This document shows positions 25,193-34,557 of a stretch of DNA of 64,000 nucleotides, one piece after another (position 1 is the stretch's first letter; each line of letters begins with the position of its first letter). The notes beneath the pieces were generated by a model. It was not told where the DNA came from. It searched no databases and saw only the letters and a program-made list of their open reading frames with translations. The position numbers and the translations under genes are program-made. The stretch covers positions 1 through 64,000 of the forward strand of contig CAZFQS010000013.1 of assembly GCA_964521285.1 (NCBI GenBank), given 5' to 3'. Origin of the DNA: G020354785 sp964521285 (GTDB taxonomy: Bacteria; Bacteroidota; Bacteroidia; Bacteroidales; UBA10428).

Positions 25193-26308
25193 CTATAAAT
25201 TGTTTAACATTTTATTTAAATACTGAATCCCCGAAACAACAATATCTGCATTTTCAATTTCTTCAGGTATGTCTTTTATCTCAGTATAGCCGTTATTAGT
25301 ACTACCTGTCTTTACCGGTACTCTGATAAAGTTATTATTATCCTTAACAAATATAAACGAATTATTATTTAATTTCATTATTGCCTCATCAGGCAATGAA
25401 GGAAGTAATTTATCCTTTAAATCTATTATTACCTCAACATTCATTCCCGGCCTTAAAGCTTTATTTACAGAATCGGGCTGTGCAATTATTCCTACAGTAT
25501 TTGTTTCAGTATTAAAAATCTGTCCGATCCCCTTTATTATGGCACCTGACAATGCGTTACCTGTATCTGGTAACGAAAACATGACGGGCATATTTTTATA
25601 GACATTATAGTACAGATAAACCGGTATTTCAAAACTCAGTAATAACTCATTTATATCAGCAATCTCGTAAATAAATGTATATGAATCGACAAATTTGCCT
25701 ATATTTCCTTCAACCCTGGTAATATAACCACTAATAGGTGCGTAAATATTTATAGTTGTTGTAAATCCTTCTTTTTCAACCTTTTCTGCATCTATCCCGA
25801 TAAACTCCATTTGAGCTTTAAGGGCTCTCAGCCTTGCTTCATTAGCCCAGTAATCTGTTTTTGCCCTTTGCATTTTTTTTATTGAAGCCGCATGTTCCAG
25901 GGATAATTCACCCTGTCTTTTAAAATCCTCAATATAATAGTCAACCTGGTTTTTTGCTTCAATATAGTCTTTCTGAATTTTAATATAATCCTGGTGTCTT
26001 AAAACAGCTAATAATGCTCCCTTTTTTACATAATCTCCCGTATTATAAAACATCTTTTTCACAAATCCATTAATAGGTGCAGTTACTGTGGCTAATTTAT
26101 TGGGATGAATGGAGAAATATCCGTTACATCTAAAAGTCGGAGAAAATAACCTTCTGCTTATGCTGTCGGTTTTTATATCCGCTTTCTGAATCTGTTTATG
26201 GCTTAATATTATACTTACCGGAGAATCTTCAATATTCCTCTCTTTCTTCTCTCCCTGGCACGACGTAATAAGAATTATAAAGAAAATGTATTTAATTTTT
26301 TTCATCAT
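25193..26308 (-). CDS. CusB/CzcB-like efflux adaptor lipoprotein
   Basis: 371-aa membrane fusion protein with lipoprotein Cys17 (LITSC). The half-motifs ATVTAPINGFVKKMFYNTGD and IYAPISGYITRVEGNIGKFV form the barrel-sandwich domain around an alpha-hairpin, and GMNVEVIID marks the beta-barrel. It is closest in style to adaptors of metal-exporting RND systems. It directly follows the short TolC-like gene (six bases), but no CusA/CzcA-type pump is in the window. No metal-binding Met/His cluster is obvious, so metal export is only one possibility. Confidence 0.87.
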   Translation of the reverse strand: MMKKIKYIFFIILITSCQGEKKERNIEDSPVSIILSHKQIQKADIKTDSISRRLFSPTFRCNGYFSIHPNKLATVTAPINGFVKKMFYNTGDYVKKGALLAVLRHQDYIKIQKDYIEAKNQVDYYIEDFKRQGELSLEHAASIKKMQRAKTDYWANEARLRALKAQMEFIGIDAEKVEKEGFTTTINIYAPISGYITRVEGNIGKFVDSYTFIYEIADINELLLSFEIPVYLYYNVYKNMPVMFSLPDTGNALSGAIIKGIGQIFNTETNTVGIIAQPDSVNKALRPGMNVEVIIDLKDKLLPSLPDEAIMKLNNNSFIFVKDNNNFIRVPVKTGSTNNGYTEIKDIPEEIENADIVVSGIQYLNKMLNNL

Positions 26309-26314
26309 GTAAAA

Positions 26315-27079
26315 TTAGTTATTATACATTTCAATTTTTAGTGCTGCCTGGTTGTATAAATTCAGCGTTTTCAAATATTCAAGCTTAGCATCAATTGCCT
26401 TGCTGATTATTTTTATACATTGAAAATATTCAATATCCTCGTTATCGTACCTTAATCTGCTTGCAGCAATTAATTGCTGCGCAAGTGACAAAAGCTTTTC
26501 ATGATATATTAATTGCTTATCATACTTTCTCAGTAAAAGTACCAGGGTTAAGTAATTAATTCGGGCTGCAAAATTTCCGTAATTCTCAATAATACTATCC
26601 TGAAGGGATTCCTCCACAATATCATTCAACAGACAATATTTCTCCAGGCTGTCATTTTCAGGCAGGATATCATCACTAATGAATAAAAGTTTTTTCAAAT
26701 TATTTTTTGAAATCAAAAGATCATGATGTGCATCAGAATATTGTGATTCAAATTTTAAATATTCAGTTTCAGCCAGGGCTTTACTTATAAGGTTAATCTC
26801 TCCTGATTTAAAATGCAGGTCAGATATTATCATAAAATCTTTATAAAGGACTTTCTTTTCATTAAAAATTTTAAATCTGCTATGATCATAAATCCACTTA
26901 AAATATGCTGATTTAATATTGTAATCATATCTGTCAGATGTACTGTCAGGAAGATTTTTATGTGCAAAATCCAGCGCATCTGCAAGTCCTATTAACATTA
27001 TTTCCTGAGCGCGGACAGATGCAGCAGAGATTAAGACCATTGATAAATAATAAATAATCTTAGATATTGTATTTAACAT
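26315..27079 (-). CDS. Short TolC/CzcC-like outer membrane efflux protein
   Basis: 254-aa exported protein: signal peptide about 1-24 (SAASVRAQ), then helices that resemble only one of the two TolC repeats. The stretch with YLTLVLLLRKYDKQLIYHEKLL and LEYLKTLNLYNQAALKIEMY matches the final helices of CzcC/CusC-type proteins. Typical TolC proteins are about 400-470 aa with two repeats, so this is half length. A half-length copy of this kind is known as a C-terminal fusion on some Bacteroidota CusA pumps. Here it stands alone. It is co-transcribed with the adaptor, six bases upstream. Confidence 0.72.
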   Translation of the reverse strand: MLNTISKIIYYLSMVLISAASVRAQEIMLIGLADALDFAHKNLPDSTSDRYDYNIKSAYFKWIYDHSRFKIFNEKKVLYKDFMIISDLHFKSGEINLISKALAETEYLKFESQYSDAHHDLLISKNNLKKLLFISDDILPENDSLEKYCLLNDIVEESLQDSIIENYGNFAARINYLTLVLLLRKYDKQLIYHEKLLSLAQQLIAASRLRYDNEDIEYFQCIKIISKAIDAKLEYLKTLNLYNQAALKIEMYNN

Positions 27080-27121
27080 AATAATTCTAAAATAAATAAT
27101 CCTAAAAGAAAATATCTCCGG

Positions 27122-28327
27122 TTAAAAGGCTTTTTCAAAATAGATATCAAAGAATTGCGGTATGCACATGTTTGTCAGTTTTGATGACGAATTCATCAGA
27201 ACAGCTATTCCTATCCCCTCTTTTGGACATAAAGCTACTTCTGCTCTATAGCCATTAATATATCCTCCATGGTAGATTATTTCATTTCCCCTGTAGTTAA
27301 AAATTCGCCAGCCAAGTCCGTAATACAGATCTCCCAGATCTTTCCAGTACTTCAGGTATTTGTATTTAATATACGTTCTAATATGCGGTTTAAATATCTC
27401 ATTCAGGATATCCGGACTTATCACATCAGGATTATTGCCTAACAATGCTGTCAGCCACTTTGACATATCAGAAATACTCATATTTATACCTGATGCAGGT
27501 GATACTGAAAAATACTTATCACTGTTCTTTTGAAATTTATAGGTATTATCAATTTTATAATGGGGTTTGGCCAAATTGCTACTTTTAACCAGGTTAAAAT
27601 AATCTATTGAAGAATCATACATGTCCAGCGGCTCAAATATCTCTTCCACGATCAAAGAATTATAGCATTTTCCTGTTAAATTCTGTAATATATTTCCAAT
27701 AAGGCTGAACAAAACATTTTGATAACTGTATACTTCACCCGGAGGGCTAATTGCCGGAACATCATCAAGCAATTCTATAATTTCTTCATAGGGTACATCC
27801 TGATCAAGCAAATTAGTATATGTATGTTTCGGGAGACCTGTTGTATGACTCATTAAGTGGCGAATAGTTAATTCATTGGTATTTACTGAATCCTTTAATG
27901 AGAAATTAGGAAAATGTGCTTTCACCTTGTCATCCCAGGTCAAAATATTTTTATGAATAAGCATGCCTGTTATGACAGCAGCAAATCCCTTTGAAACAGA
28001 ACCTATCCGGAAAACAGTATTAATATCAACAGAATCCTGTGTGCCTGCTTCCTTTACTCCGTATCCTTTGAGCCATTTAATCCCGGAATCTTTTACAATA
28101 GCAACTGCAGCACCCGGACAATTATTTTCCTTAAATTCTCTGGAAAAAAACTCATCATAGCTGCTGACCAGACTATCAAAATCAGTAAAAGCTGCACTTG
28201 TTTTTGAAAGTTCATAACCAGTATCCACATGATCCTTTGCCCCTACCTGTATCAGATTCTGGTTAAGGGAAATGAATGTCAGGAATAACAATAATATAAC
28301 ACTTAAATAGATTATTCTTTTCCACAT
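27122..28327 (-). CDS. Serine hydrolase of the beta-lactamase / S12 peptidase family
   Basis: 401-aa exported or membrane-tethered protein with an N-terminal hydrophobic segment (about 5-22). It has the three penicillin-binding motifs: Ser110-Val-Ser-Lys113 (SxxK) in FRIGSVSKGF, YxN in YSYQNVLFS, and HGG (the KTG equivalent) in YHGGYINGYR. These proteins act as D-amino-acid peptidases or esterases in the periplasm. Actual beta-lactam hydrolysis is uncommon. It is first in the strand run hydrolase, TolC-like, adaptor (42 bases to the next gene), so an operon is possible. Confidence 0.9.
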   Translation of the reverse strand: MWKRIIYLSVILLLFLTFISLNQNLIQVGAKDHVDTGYELSKTSAAFTDFDSLVSSYDEFFSREFKENNCPGAAVAIVKDSGIKWLKGYGVKEAGTQDSVDINTVFRIGSVSKGFAAVITGMLIHKNILTWDDKVKAHFPNFSLKDSVNTNELTIRHLMSHTTGLPKHTYTNLLDQDVPYEEIIELLDDVPAISPPGEVYSYQNVLFSLIGNILQNLTGKCYNSLIVEEIFEPLDMYDSSIDYFNLVKSSNLAKPHYKIDNTYKFQKNSDKYFSVSPASGINMSISDMSKWLTALLGNNPDVISPDILNEIFKPHIRTYIKYKYLKYWKDLGDLYYGLGWRIFNYRGNEIIYHGGYINGYRAEVALCPKEGIGIAVLMNSSSKLTNMCIPQFFDIYFEKAF

Positions 28328-28494
28328 ATTTAAATGTTAATGAAAACTGGTTTTTTGTAAAATTGAATTAGTAATTCACCTGCCAAATCTATTATGTTTT
28401 TAAGGAACCTGAGAATTAATTTTTCAAAAGTTTTCAACCAGCATTGTAGTTTTAAATAATTTTATAATTTAGCATTTAACCAAAAATAATATAT

Positions 28495-29703
28495 ATGGCA
28501 ACCAGACAAAAAATTGGACGCAGAAATTTTTTAAAATCTGCTATAATAGGTGCATCAGGTACTATTGCCGGGGCTTCAACCATAGCCTCTCCGGGTAAAA
28601 TCAGTGATTCAGAAAATCCGAAAATAATCACCCGAAAGCTTGGTAATACAGGTATTGAATTGCCTGTTGTAAGTATGGGTGTAATGCGGGCTGATAATCC
28701 AAATTTAGTCAGGGCAGCCCTGAAAGCCGGTATTAAGCTCTTTGATACGGCACACGGATACCAGGGAGGTAACAATGAAGTGATGTTGGGAGAGGTCTTT
28801 AAAGAGTATCCAAGAGATTCATTTGTTATAGGAACAAAAATCGGTCCTGATTATTATGACAGGACTACAGGAACTTATGGTCCAGGGCTTACAAAAGAGA
28901 GCATAATAGAAAAATTTGAGACCAGCCTGGAAAGGCTTCAGATGGATTATGTAGACATTTTGTATTTACATGGCGGAAGATCAGAAAAACAAATTTTAAA
29001 TGAAATAGTTACTGATGCCTTTACAGAGATTAAAAAACAGGGTAAAGCCAGACATCTGGGTGTTTCAACTCACTCTAATGAACCTGATGTGATTCAGACT
29101 ATTATCGATAGCGATATATATGAAATAGTTTTAACAGCTATAAATTTCAAGCAGGATCATATAAACCAGATAAAGGAAAAAATTGCCCTTGCTGCAGAAA
29201 AAGGTATAGGGATAATAGGCATGAAGACAATGGCAGGAGCTTTCATAGACAGGGAAAAAACCATGCCTATAAATTGTAAGGCCGCCCTTAAGTGGGTATT
29301 ACAGGATCCTAATGTCCACACAACAATCCCTGGTATTACTAATATTGAGCAGTTAACCGAGAACATGTCAGTAATGGAAAATCTCAATCTTACAGAAGAA
29401 GAAAAAAATCATCTTGAGGAAGCCAGATTAAGTGCCGGACTTTATTGTGACGGATGTATGGAATGTATTGCCAAATGTAAAAAGAAGCTTCCTGTAAATG
29501 ATATAATGCGTGCTTTTATGTATACATATGGATACAACCAGTTTGATAAAGCATATGCATTACTGGATGAAATTGGCATTCCTGAAAATCCCTGTGGTGA
29601 TTGCAGCGATTGCCCGGTAATATGCAGAAAAGGTTTCAATGTTCACGATAAAATTGCAGACGTTACACGTTTAAGAGCGGTTCCCCGGGATTTTATCAGT
29701 TAG
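28495..29703 (+). CDS. Tat-exported aldo/keto reductase with ferredoxin-type Fe-S domain
   Basis: 402-aa oxidoreductase. The N-terminus has a twin-arginine signal (GRRNFLKSAIIGASG), so it is probably folded with cofactors and exported. The aldo/keto reductase barrel (about 40-330) shows catalytic Asp and Tyr in FDTAHGYQGG, Lys in VIGTKIG and His in ILYLHGG. The C-terminal region has two clusters of the form Cys-x2-Cys-x2-Cys-x3-Cys (CDGCMECIAKC and CGDCSDCPVIC), indicating two [4Fe-4S] centres and one-electron chemistry. The substrate is unknown. The DUF6599 gene follows after 22 bases and is probably co-transcribed. Confidence 0.9.
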   Translation: MATRQKIGRRNFLKSAIIGASGTIAGASTIASPGKISDSENPKIITRKLGNTGIELPVVSMGVMRADNPNLVRAALKAGIKLFDTAHGYQGGNNEVMLGEVFKEYPRDSFVIGTKIGPDYYDRTTGTYGPGLTKESIIEKFETSLERLQMDYVDILYLHGGRSEKQILNEIVTDAFTEIKKQGKARHLGVSTHSNEPDVIQTIIDSDIYEIVLTAINFKQDHINQIKEKIALAAEKGIGIIGMKTMAGAFIDREKTMPINCKAALKWVLQDPNVHTTIPGITNIEQLTENMSVMENLNLTEEEKNHLEEARLSAGLYCDGCMECIAKCKKKLPVNDIMRAFMYTYGYNQFDKAYALLDEIGIPENPCGDCSDCPVICRKGFNVHDKIADVTRLRAVPRDFIS

Positions 29704-29725
29704 TTGGTTTTTATTACTGTTAAAT

Positions 29726-30598
29726 ATGAGAAAATATCAATTGGTTCTTGGAATTTGCCTTACAGTATGCACTGTTACAGCACACAGTAATCCGGCTAGT
29801 CTTTTCCCCCGGATAAAGGGATGGGAAGCAACAATAGATAAAACTGTGTACGGTAAATTAAACTTATGGGAATATATCAATGGGGCAGCAGACCTTTACC
29901 TTTCTTATGATTTTGAGAATTTATACATGGCAGAATACGTCAATAAAAAAGGGCAGTCCGTTAAAGTTGAAATATACAGACATAGCTCTGCTGAAAATGC
30001 TTTTGGCATATATACAGCTGAAAGAATGATTAATTATAATTTTATTGATATTGGGGTACAGGGATATATTGAACCTGATGCTCTTAATTTTCTTACAGGC
30101 GAGTATTATGTTAAAATGATGTCTTCCGGCATGACCAGTGTTGAACAGGAAACTTTATTAAGCATGGCCGAAGAAATTAATAATACACTGGACAGGGATA
30201 AAAAGTGGCCTGATGTAATTGATTTATTCCCTGCTGAAGGAAAAGTTGCTAACTCTGAAAATTATATTGCCCGGGACTTTCTTGGTTATAGCTTTTTTCA
30301 CTCAGCCTTTACAGCAGATTACGATGTTCAGGAGAAATTTAAATTATTTATTATCAAGCTGGAAAGTGAAGCCGGGGCTGAGGCAATGTTGGAAAGTTAT
30401 ACCAGTCTGATAAATGAAGATAAAATAACCAGAGTAGACGATGTTTATGTAATTAGTGATTTTTTTAACGGAAAGGTAATCCTTTCAATTAGATACAATT
30501 ATATTACCGGAATTATTAATACAGATAATGAAGAGCTGGCAATCGGTTATTTGAATAAAACCAGAGCTAAATTAATATCATTTTTCGATCTCCAGTAA
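29726..30598 (+). CDS. DUF6599 exported protein
   Basis: 290-aa protein with a signal peptide (about 1-22, VCTVTAHS). The family-typical start of the mature part is PRIKGWEATID followed by LWEYINGAADLYLSYDF and YRHSSAENAFGIYTAERM, which I recognise as DUF6599. The domain is duplicated in outline, with a second half beginning near ARDFLGYSFFHSAF. Function is unknown. These genes often accompany exported redox enzymes with Tat signals, as here. Its last 21 bases overlap the end of the convergent biotin-carrier gene. Confidence 0.82.
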   Translation: MRKYQLVLGICLTVCTVTAHSNPASLFPRIKGWEATIDKTVYGKLNLWEYINGAADLYLSYDFENLYMAEYVNKKGQSVKVEIYRHSSAENAFGIYTAERMINYNFIDIGVQGYIEPDALNFLTGEYYVKMMSSGMTSVEQETLLSMAEEINNTLDRDKKWPDVIDLFPAEGKVANSENYIARDFLGYSFFHSAFTADYDVQEKFKLFIIKLESEAGAEAMLESYTSLINEDKITRVDDVYVISDFFNGKVILSIRYNYITGIINTDNEELAIGYLNKTRAKLISFFDLQ

Positions 30599-31117
30599 TA
30601 CTTCATCCTTGGCAACAGAATCATTTTGTTTCACGAGTATCTTTTTTATTTTGCCTGCAACATGTGAATTTATCTCATTTTGCATTTTCATAGCTTCTAA
30701 AATGAGAATAGGTTCACCTTCTTTTATTTCAGCGTTTTCTTCAACCAGTAAATCAACAATTTTCCCTGGCATAGGTGCTATTATTGCTTCGGTCTTACTT
30801 TTTTCTATATGCTTTTCAAGATACTTTTTCCTTTTATAAGATATTGGGGATTCGATTGAAAATGAATAACTAATCCCATTTAAAAGCACTGTATATTTGT
30901 TCTGGTTTTTCTCAGTAATTTCAGCGAGGTATTTTCTATTTTTCCACACCAGGTATGTAAATCCATCCTCGTTCTCAAATATTTTTATATCTGCCTTCTT
31001 GTTATTTATTTTAAGATCTTCACTAAAAAGACTATTAATTTTATATCTTTTATTGTTTTGAGAAACAGCAATAAACTCATCCTTCACAACTTTGTTTTTC
31101 TTAGTATTTAATTTCAT
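30578..31117 (-). CDS. Biotin carboxyl carrier subunit of acyl-CoA carboxylase
   Basis: 179-aa carrier protein. The biotinyl domain is C-terminal (about 108-179), with the biotinylated Lys144 in EAMKMQ and flanking turns MPGKIVDLL and AGKIKKILV. The N-terminal 100 residues form a small beta domain of the kind seen in separate BCCP subunits of propionyl-CoA carboxylases. It swings carboxybiotin between the biotin carboxylase (gene 15 bases upstream) and the carboxyltransferase (32785). Its 3' end overlaps the convergent DUF6599 gene by 21 bases. Confidence 0.92.
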   Translation of the reverse strand: MKLNTKKNKVVKDEFIAVSQNNKRYKINSLFSEDLKINNKKADIKIFENEDGFTYLVWKNRKYLAEITEKNQNKYTVLLNGISYSFSIESPISYKRKKYLEKHIEKSKTEAIIAPMPGKIVDLLVEENAEIKEGEPILILEAMKMQNEINSHVAGKIKKILVKQNDSVAKDEVLLEIEK

Positions 31118-31132
31118 AGACTTGTTTTAAAA

Positions 31133-32638
31133 TTAAAGTGATCTAAGTCGCTTATTCAATACCCAGGGGCTTATATTCTTACCTTGCTGGAAGTTAATTA
31201 AAGTTGAGCGATCTGTTTCCAGCTCGGCGGCAAAATCAAATGCAGCTACATAAGCTGCAAGCATTTCATCATTTGGTTCCTGGTAATAGAGTTTGTCCAT
31301 TTCTGTTTCAATGAAAGAAGTATTAAACTCTCCTTTCCTGAATTTCTTATTACTCATAACTGCTATATGGAACGGAATAGTCGTCTTGATTCCCTTGATC
31401 CAAAACTTTTTTAACGCGCTGCTAGCCAGGGATATGGCCTTATCTCTGGTTTCAGCATGGACAATAAGCTTTGCAATCATGGAATCATAATGAGGAGTAA
31501 TTATTGATGAGTTATTGATACCGCTGTCAATACGAATATTTTTCCCCTTGGGATAGAAAACCTTTTCAATTGTCCCCAGGTTAGGAGAGAATCCTGCCTG
31601 AACATCCTCAGCATTAATTCTGCATTCAATAGCCCATCCTTTTAGCTTGATATTTTTCTGCTTCAGAGATAATTTTTCACCTTCAGCAATTCTAATTTGC
31701 TGCTCAATAAGATCGATGCCTGTAATCATCTCTGTTACTGGATGTTCAACCTGAATCCTTGTATTCATTTCCATAAAATAGTAATTCCTGGCATCATCAA
31801 CAAGAAATTCAACTGTCCCGGCGCTATAATAATCAACAGCTTTTGCAATATTGATTGCAGCCTCTCCCATAGCTTTTCTCAACTTTTCATCCATAACGAC
31901 AGAAGGTGATTCTTCTATAAGTTTCTGGTGTTTACGCTGTATTGAACATTCTCTCTCTCCAAGATGCACATAATTGCCATGTTTATCGCCAAGAATCTGG
32001 AATTCAATATGCCTTGGATTTCGCACATATTTTTCGATAAATAATGAGGGATCATTGAAAGCCTTTTCTGCTTCATCAGCAGCAATCTTAAACATCTTTT
32101 CTATCCTGGATTCCTTTTCCACAATTCTCATGCCACGTCCTCCACCGCCTGCCGCAGCTTTAAATATTACAGGGTACCCTATCCTTCTGGCAATCTCCTT
32201 TGCCTGTTTTACGTCCCTTATATTTCCCAAACTGCCTTTTAAAAGGGGAACATTATATTTGGTTGCTAACTGCTTGGCAATTGTCTTATTGCCCATCTTG
32301 TAAATGGCTGAAGCAGAAGGACCGATAAAACAAATTTTTTCTTCTTCACAACGCTTTGCAAAATAGGGACTTTCAGCTAAAAATCCATAACCGGGATGAA
32401 TAGCATTAATTTTGTTTTTCTTTGCAGCATTTATAATTTTTTCAATATCTAAAAATTCCGGGATTTCATCTACATTATCAGAATAATCAACGACATGATC
32501 AACATATTTAAGATACAAGGCATGGGGTTCTCTTGCAGTCTTAATTCCATATGTTTTTATCCCTAACCTCTTTGCTGTGTTATTTATACGCACAGCTATC
32601 TCTCCACGATTGGCGATTAACAGGCTTCTAATTTTCAT
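31133..32638 (-). CDS. Biotin carboxylase subunit of acyl-CoA carboxylase
   Basis: 501-aa ATP-grasp enzyme that carboxylates biotin on the carrier protein with bicarbonate and ATP. Motifs in order: N-terminal LIANRGEIAVRI, HPGYGFLAES, the glycine-rich ATP loop GGGGRGMRIV, GERECSIQRKHQKLIEESPS, and MNTRIQVEHPVTEMITGIDL with catalytic residues. There is an extra tail of about 40 residues past the usual 450-aa AccC end. Together with the carrier and the CT subunit it makes a complete biotin-dependent acyl-CoA carboxylase. It has its own -7 box, so it may be expressed separately from the CT gene. Confidence 0.93.
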   Translation of the reverse strand: MKIRSLLIANRGEIAVRINNTAKRLGIKTYGIKTAREPHALYLKYVDHVVDYSDNVDEIPEFLDIEKIINAAKKNKINAIHPGYGFLAESPYFAKRCEEEKICFIGPSASAIYKMGNKTIAKQLATKYNVPLLKGSLGNIRDVKQAKEIARRIGYPVIFKAAAGGGGRGMRIVEKESRIEKMFKIAADEAEKAFNDPSLFIEKYVRNPRHIEFQILGDKHGNYVHLGERECSIQRKHQKLIEESPSVVMDEKLRKAMGEAAINIAKAVDYYSAGTVEFLVDDARNYYFMEMNTRIQVEHPVTEMITGIDLIEQQIRIAEGEKLSLKQKNIKLKGWAIECRINAEDVQAGFSPNLGTIEKVFYPKGKNIRIDSGINNSSIITPHYDSMIAKLIVHAETRDKAISLASSALKKFWIKGIKTTIPFHIAVMSNKKFRKGEFNTSFIETEMDKLYYQEPNDEMLAAYVAAFDFAAELETDRSTLINFQQGKNISPWVLNKRLRSL

Positions 32639-32660
32639 AATGCAGGTTCTAAGGAGACTT

Positions 32661-32668
32661 CAAATGTA
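32661..32668 (-). promoter_or_regulatory. -7 box (TACATTTG) before the biotin carboxylase gene
   Basis: Exact TAnnTTTG match on the minus strand, 22 bases upstream of the ATG at 32638. This implies a leader of about 15 bases. No matching -33 box was found. Confidence 0.42.
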
Positions 32669-32784
32669 TTAAAAATTATAACAAAATACGATGGGAATCG
32701 ATATAATTTTCATTTAGCAAGCAATGATTTTTATATTCGCCTTTAATACTATTTAGTAAATACAGTTATAGGTTATTCAAGAAA

Positions 32785-34344
32785 TTATAAAGGAATGTTT
32801 CCATGCTTCCTTGAAGGGACGCTAACATGTTTATTTTCCAATGCATCAAATGCGGTTATAAGCTTTTTTCTGGTTGTTGCCGGGTCAATTACTTCATCAA
32901 TATAACCCTTTTCATCAGCTATATAAGGATTCGCTATCTCTTCACGGTATTTTACTGCTAATTCTTTCTTTAATTTATCAGGATCCTCGGCTTCAGACAA
33001 CTTCTTTCTGAACAATATTGACACAGCACCTTCAGGTCCCATTACTGCTATCTCGGCAGATGGCCATGCAAAATTAAAATCTCCGCCAAGATTTTTACTA
33101 TTCATTACACAATATGCTCCTCCGTATGATTTTCTCAATATTACTGTAATTTTAGGTACTGTTGAGTCACTATATGCATAAAGAAGCTTGGCGCCATGCC
33201 TTATTATTCCATTATGTTCCTGATCAATTCCCGGAAGGAAGCCGGGTACATCCTCCAGTGTGAGTATAGGAATATTAAAAGCATCACAAAATCTGATAAA
33301 TCTTGCACCTTTTACAGAAGAATTTATATCCAGGACTCCGGCAAGAACTTTTGGCTGGTTTGCAAGTATACCAATAGTTTTTCCACTTAATCGCCCAAAT
33401 CCTATTACTATATTCTGAGCATAACTTTCTCCTACTTCAAAAAAGGTCCCCTTGTCAACTATAAGGTTAATTATTTCCTTTATATCATAGCCTTTATTAG
33501 GATCATCAGGGACTATTTCACGTAGTTTTTCCTCAATTCGCTCTTCCCTGTCACCACAATCAATCAGGGGCGGATTTTCAAGATTATTTGATGGCAAATA
33601 TGAAAGTAATTTCTGCACTCCCCTTATGGTATTCTCTTCATCTTCATATACAAACTGGGCTACCCCGCTTTTTTGCATGTGAACATTAGCTCCTCCGAGC
33701 TCATCGAATGTAACATCCTCGTTCAACACCTCCTTTACTACATTCGGCCCGGTTACAAACATATAACTCGTTTTATTTGTCATAAATACAAAATCAGTAA
33801 GCGCCGGAGAATATACTGCTCCTCCTGCTGCCGGACCCATAATAACAGAAATTTGCGGGACAACTCCCGAAGACCTTACATTTCTGTGAAAAATACTGGC
33901 ATAACCTGCCAGGCTTGCAACTCCTTCCTGTATACGGGCACCCCCTGAATCAATTAGTCCAATCATTGGGGCTCCCATCTTAAGGGCCATATCCTGTATT
34001 TTGGCAATTTTGGAAGCATGCACTGATCCTAATGATCCTCCCATTATTGTAAAATCCTGTGCATAAACAAATGCTAACCTGCCTCCGATTTTACCGTGCC
34101 CAATAATAACGCCATCGCCATATGCTGAAACAATTTTCCCAAACTCACCTCCTCCGGAAGATAATGGTTTAGAAAATGCATCAACCTCTTCAAAAGTGTC
34201 AGGATCAAATAATAATTCAATTCTTTCTATGGCAGTAAGCTTTCCCTTGGAGTGCTGCTTTTCATTCACAGCATCCTCATGCTGTTTCATGTACTGCTCC
34301 TGCCTTTCGAGGAATCTTTTATATAATTTACCATCTATATCCAT
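32785..34344 (-). CDS. Acyl-CoA carboxylase carboxyltransferase subunit (propionyl-CoA type)
   Basis: 519-aa crotonase-fold protein that transfers CO2 from carboxybiotin to an acyl-CoA, or the reverse in methylmalonyl-CoA decarboxylases. Recognised by MGGSLGSVHASKI, LIDSGGARIQEGV, IMGPAAGGAVYSPALTDF, GGANVHMQKSGV and DVPGFLPGIDQEHNGIIRHGAKLLYAY. Length and motifs are those of PccB/MmdA, not of AccD. It probably acts on propionyl-CoA/methylmalonyl-CoA, central to propionate and succinate metabolism in Bacteroidota. No oxaloacetate/methylmalonyl decarboxylase beta or gamma membrane subunit is present, which favours carboxylation over sodium-pumping decarboxylation. Confidence 0.94.
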   Translation of the reverse strand: MDIDGKLYKRFLERQEQYMKQHEDAVNEKQHSKGKLTAIERIELLFDPDTFEEVDAFSKPLSSGGGEFGKIVSAYGDGVIIGHGKIGGRLAFVYAQDFTIMGGSLGSVHASKIAKIQDMALKMGAPMIGLIDSGGARIQEGVASLAGYASIFHRNVRSSGVVPQISVIMGPAAGGAVYSPALTDFVFMTNKTSYMFVTGPNVVKEVLNEDVTFDELGGANVHMQKSGVAQFVYEDEENTIRGVQKLLSYLPSNNLENPPLIDCGDREERIEEKLREIVPDDPNKGYDIKEIINLIVDKGTFFEVGESYAQNIVIGFGRLSGKTIGILANQPKVLAGVLDINSSVKGARFIRFCDAFNIPILTLEDVPGFLPGIDQEHNGIIRHGAKLLYAYSDSTVPKITVILRKSYGGAYCVMNSKNLGGDFNFAWPSAEIAVMGPEGAVSILFRKKLSEAEDPDKLKKELAVKYREEIANPYIADEKGYIDEVIDPATTRKKLITAFDALENKHVSVPSRKHGNIPL

Positions 34345-34467
34345 CTAATTAGTTGTTATTGTGTAGGTTTTAAGGTTTACATAAAAAATATGTATTCTAA
34401 AGGACAGTTTTTAGGAATGTTTAGGTTCTTAATAAGAAAATGCTATTATTAATTTTTAATCCGACTG

Positions 34468-34496
34468 CAAATTTAATAATAAATGATATAATCAAA
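34468..34496 (-). promoter_or_regulatory. Promoter of the carboxylase genes (TTTG-N17-TAAATTTG)
   Basis: On the minus strand a -33 TTTG (34496-34493), a 17-base spacer and an exact -7 TAAATTTG (34475-34468). A start near 34461 gives a leader of about 117 bases to the ATG at 34344. One of the best complete matches to the Bacteroidota promoter in this window. The rest of 34345-34557 shows no gene. Confidence 0.6.
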
Positions 34497-34557
34497 ATTA
34501 ATTAACTATGAAAATGCCGGCTTATGATATAATGTTCTAATTTACAGGCATATAAAC

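Noticed and set aside
31974..32303. 109-aa plus-strand frame opposite the biotin carboxylase gene
   Set aside because: Pro/Ala-rich mirror of the glycine-rich ATP loop. No support.
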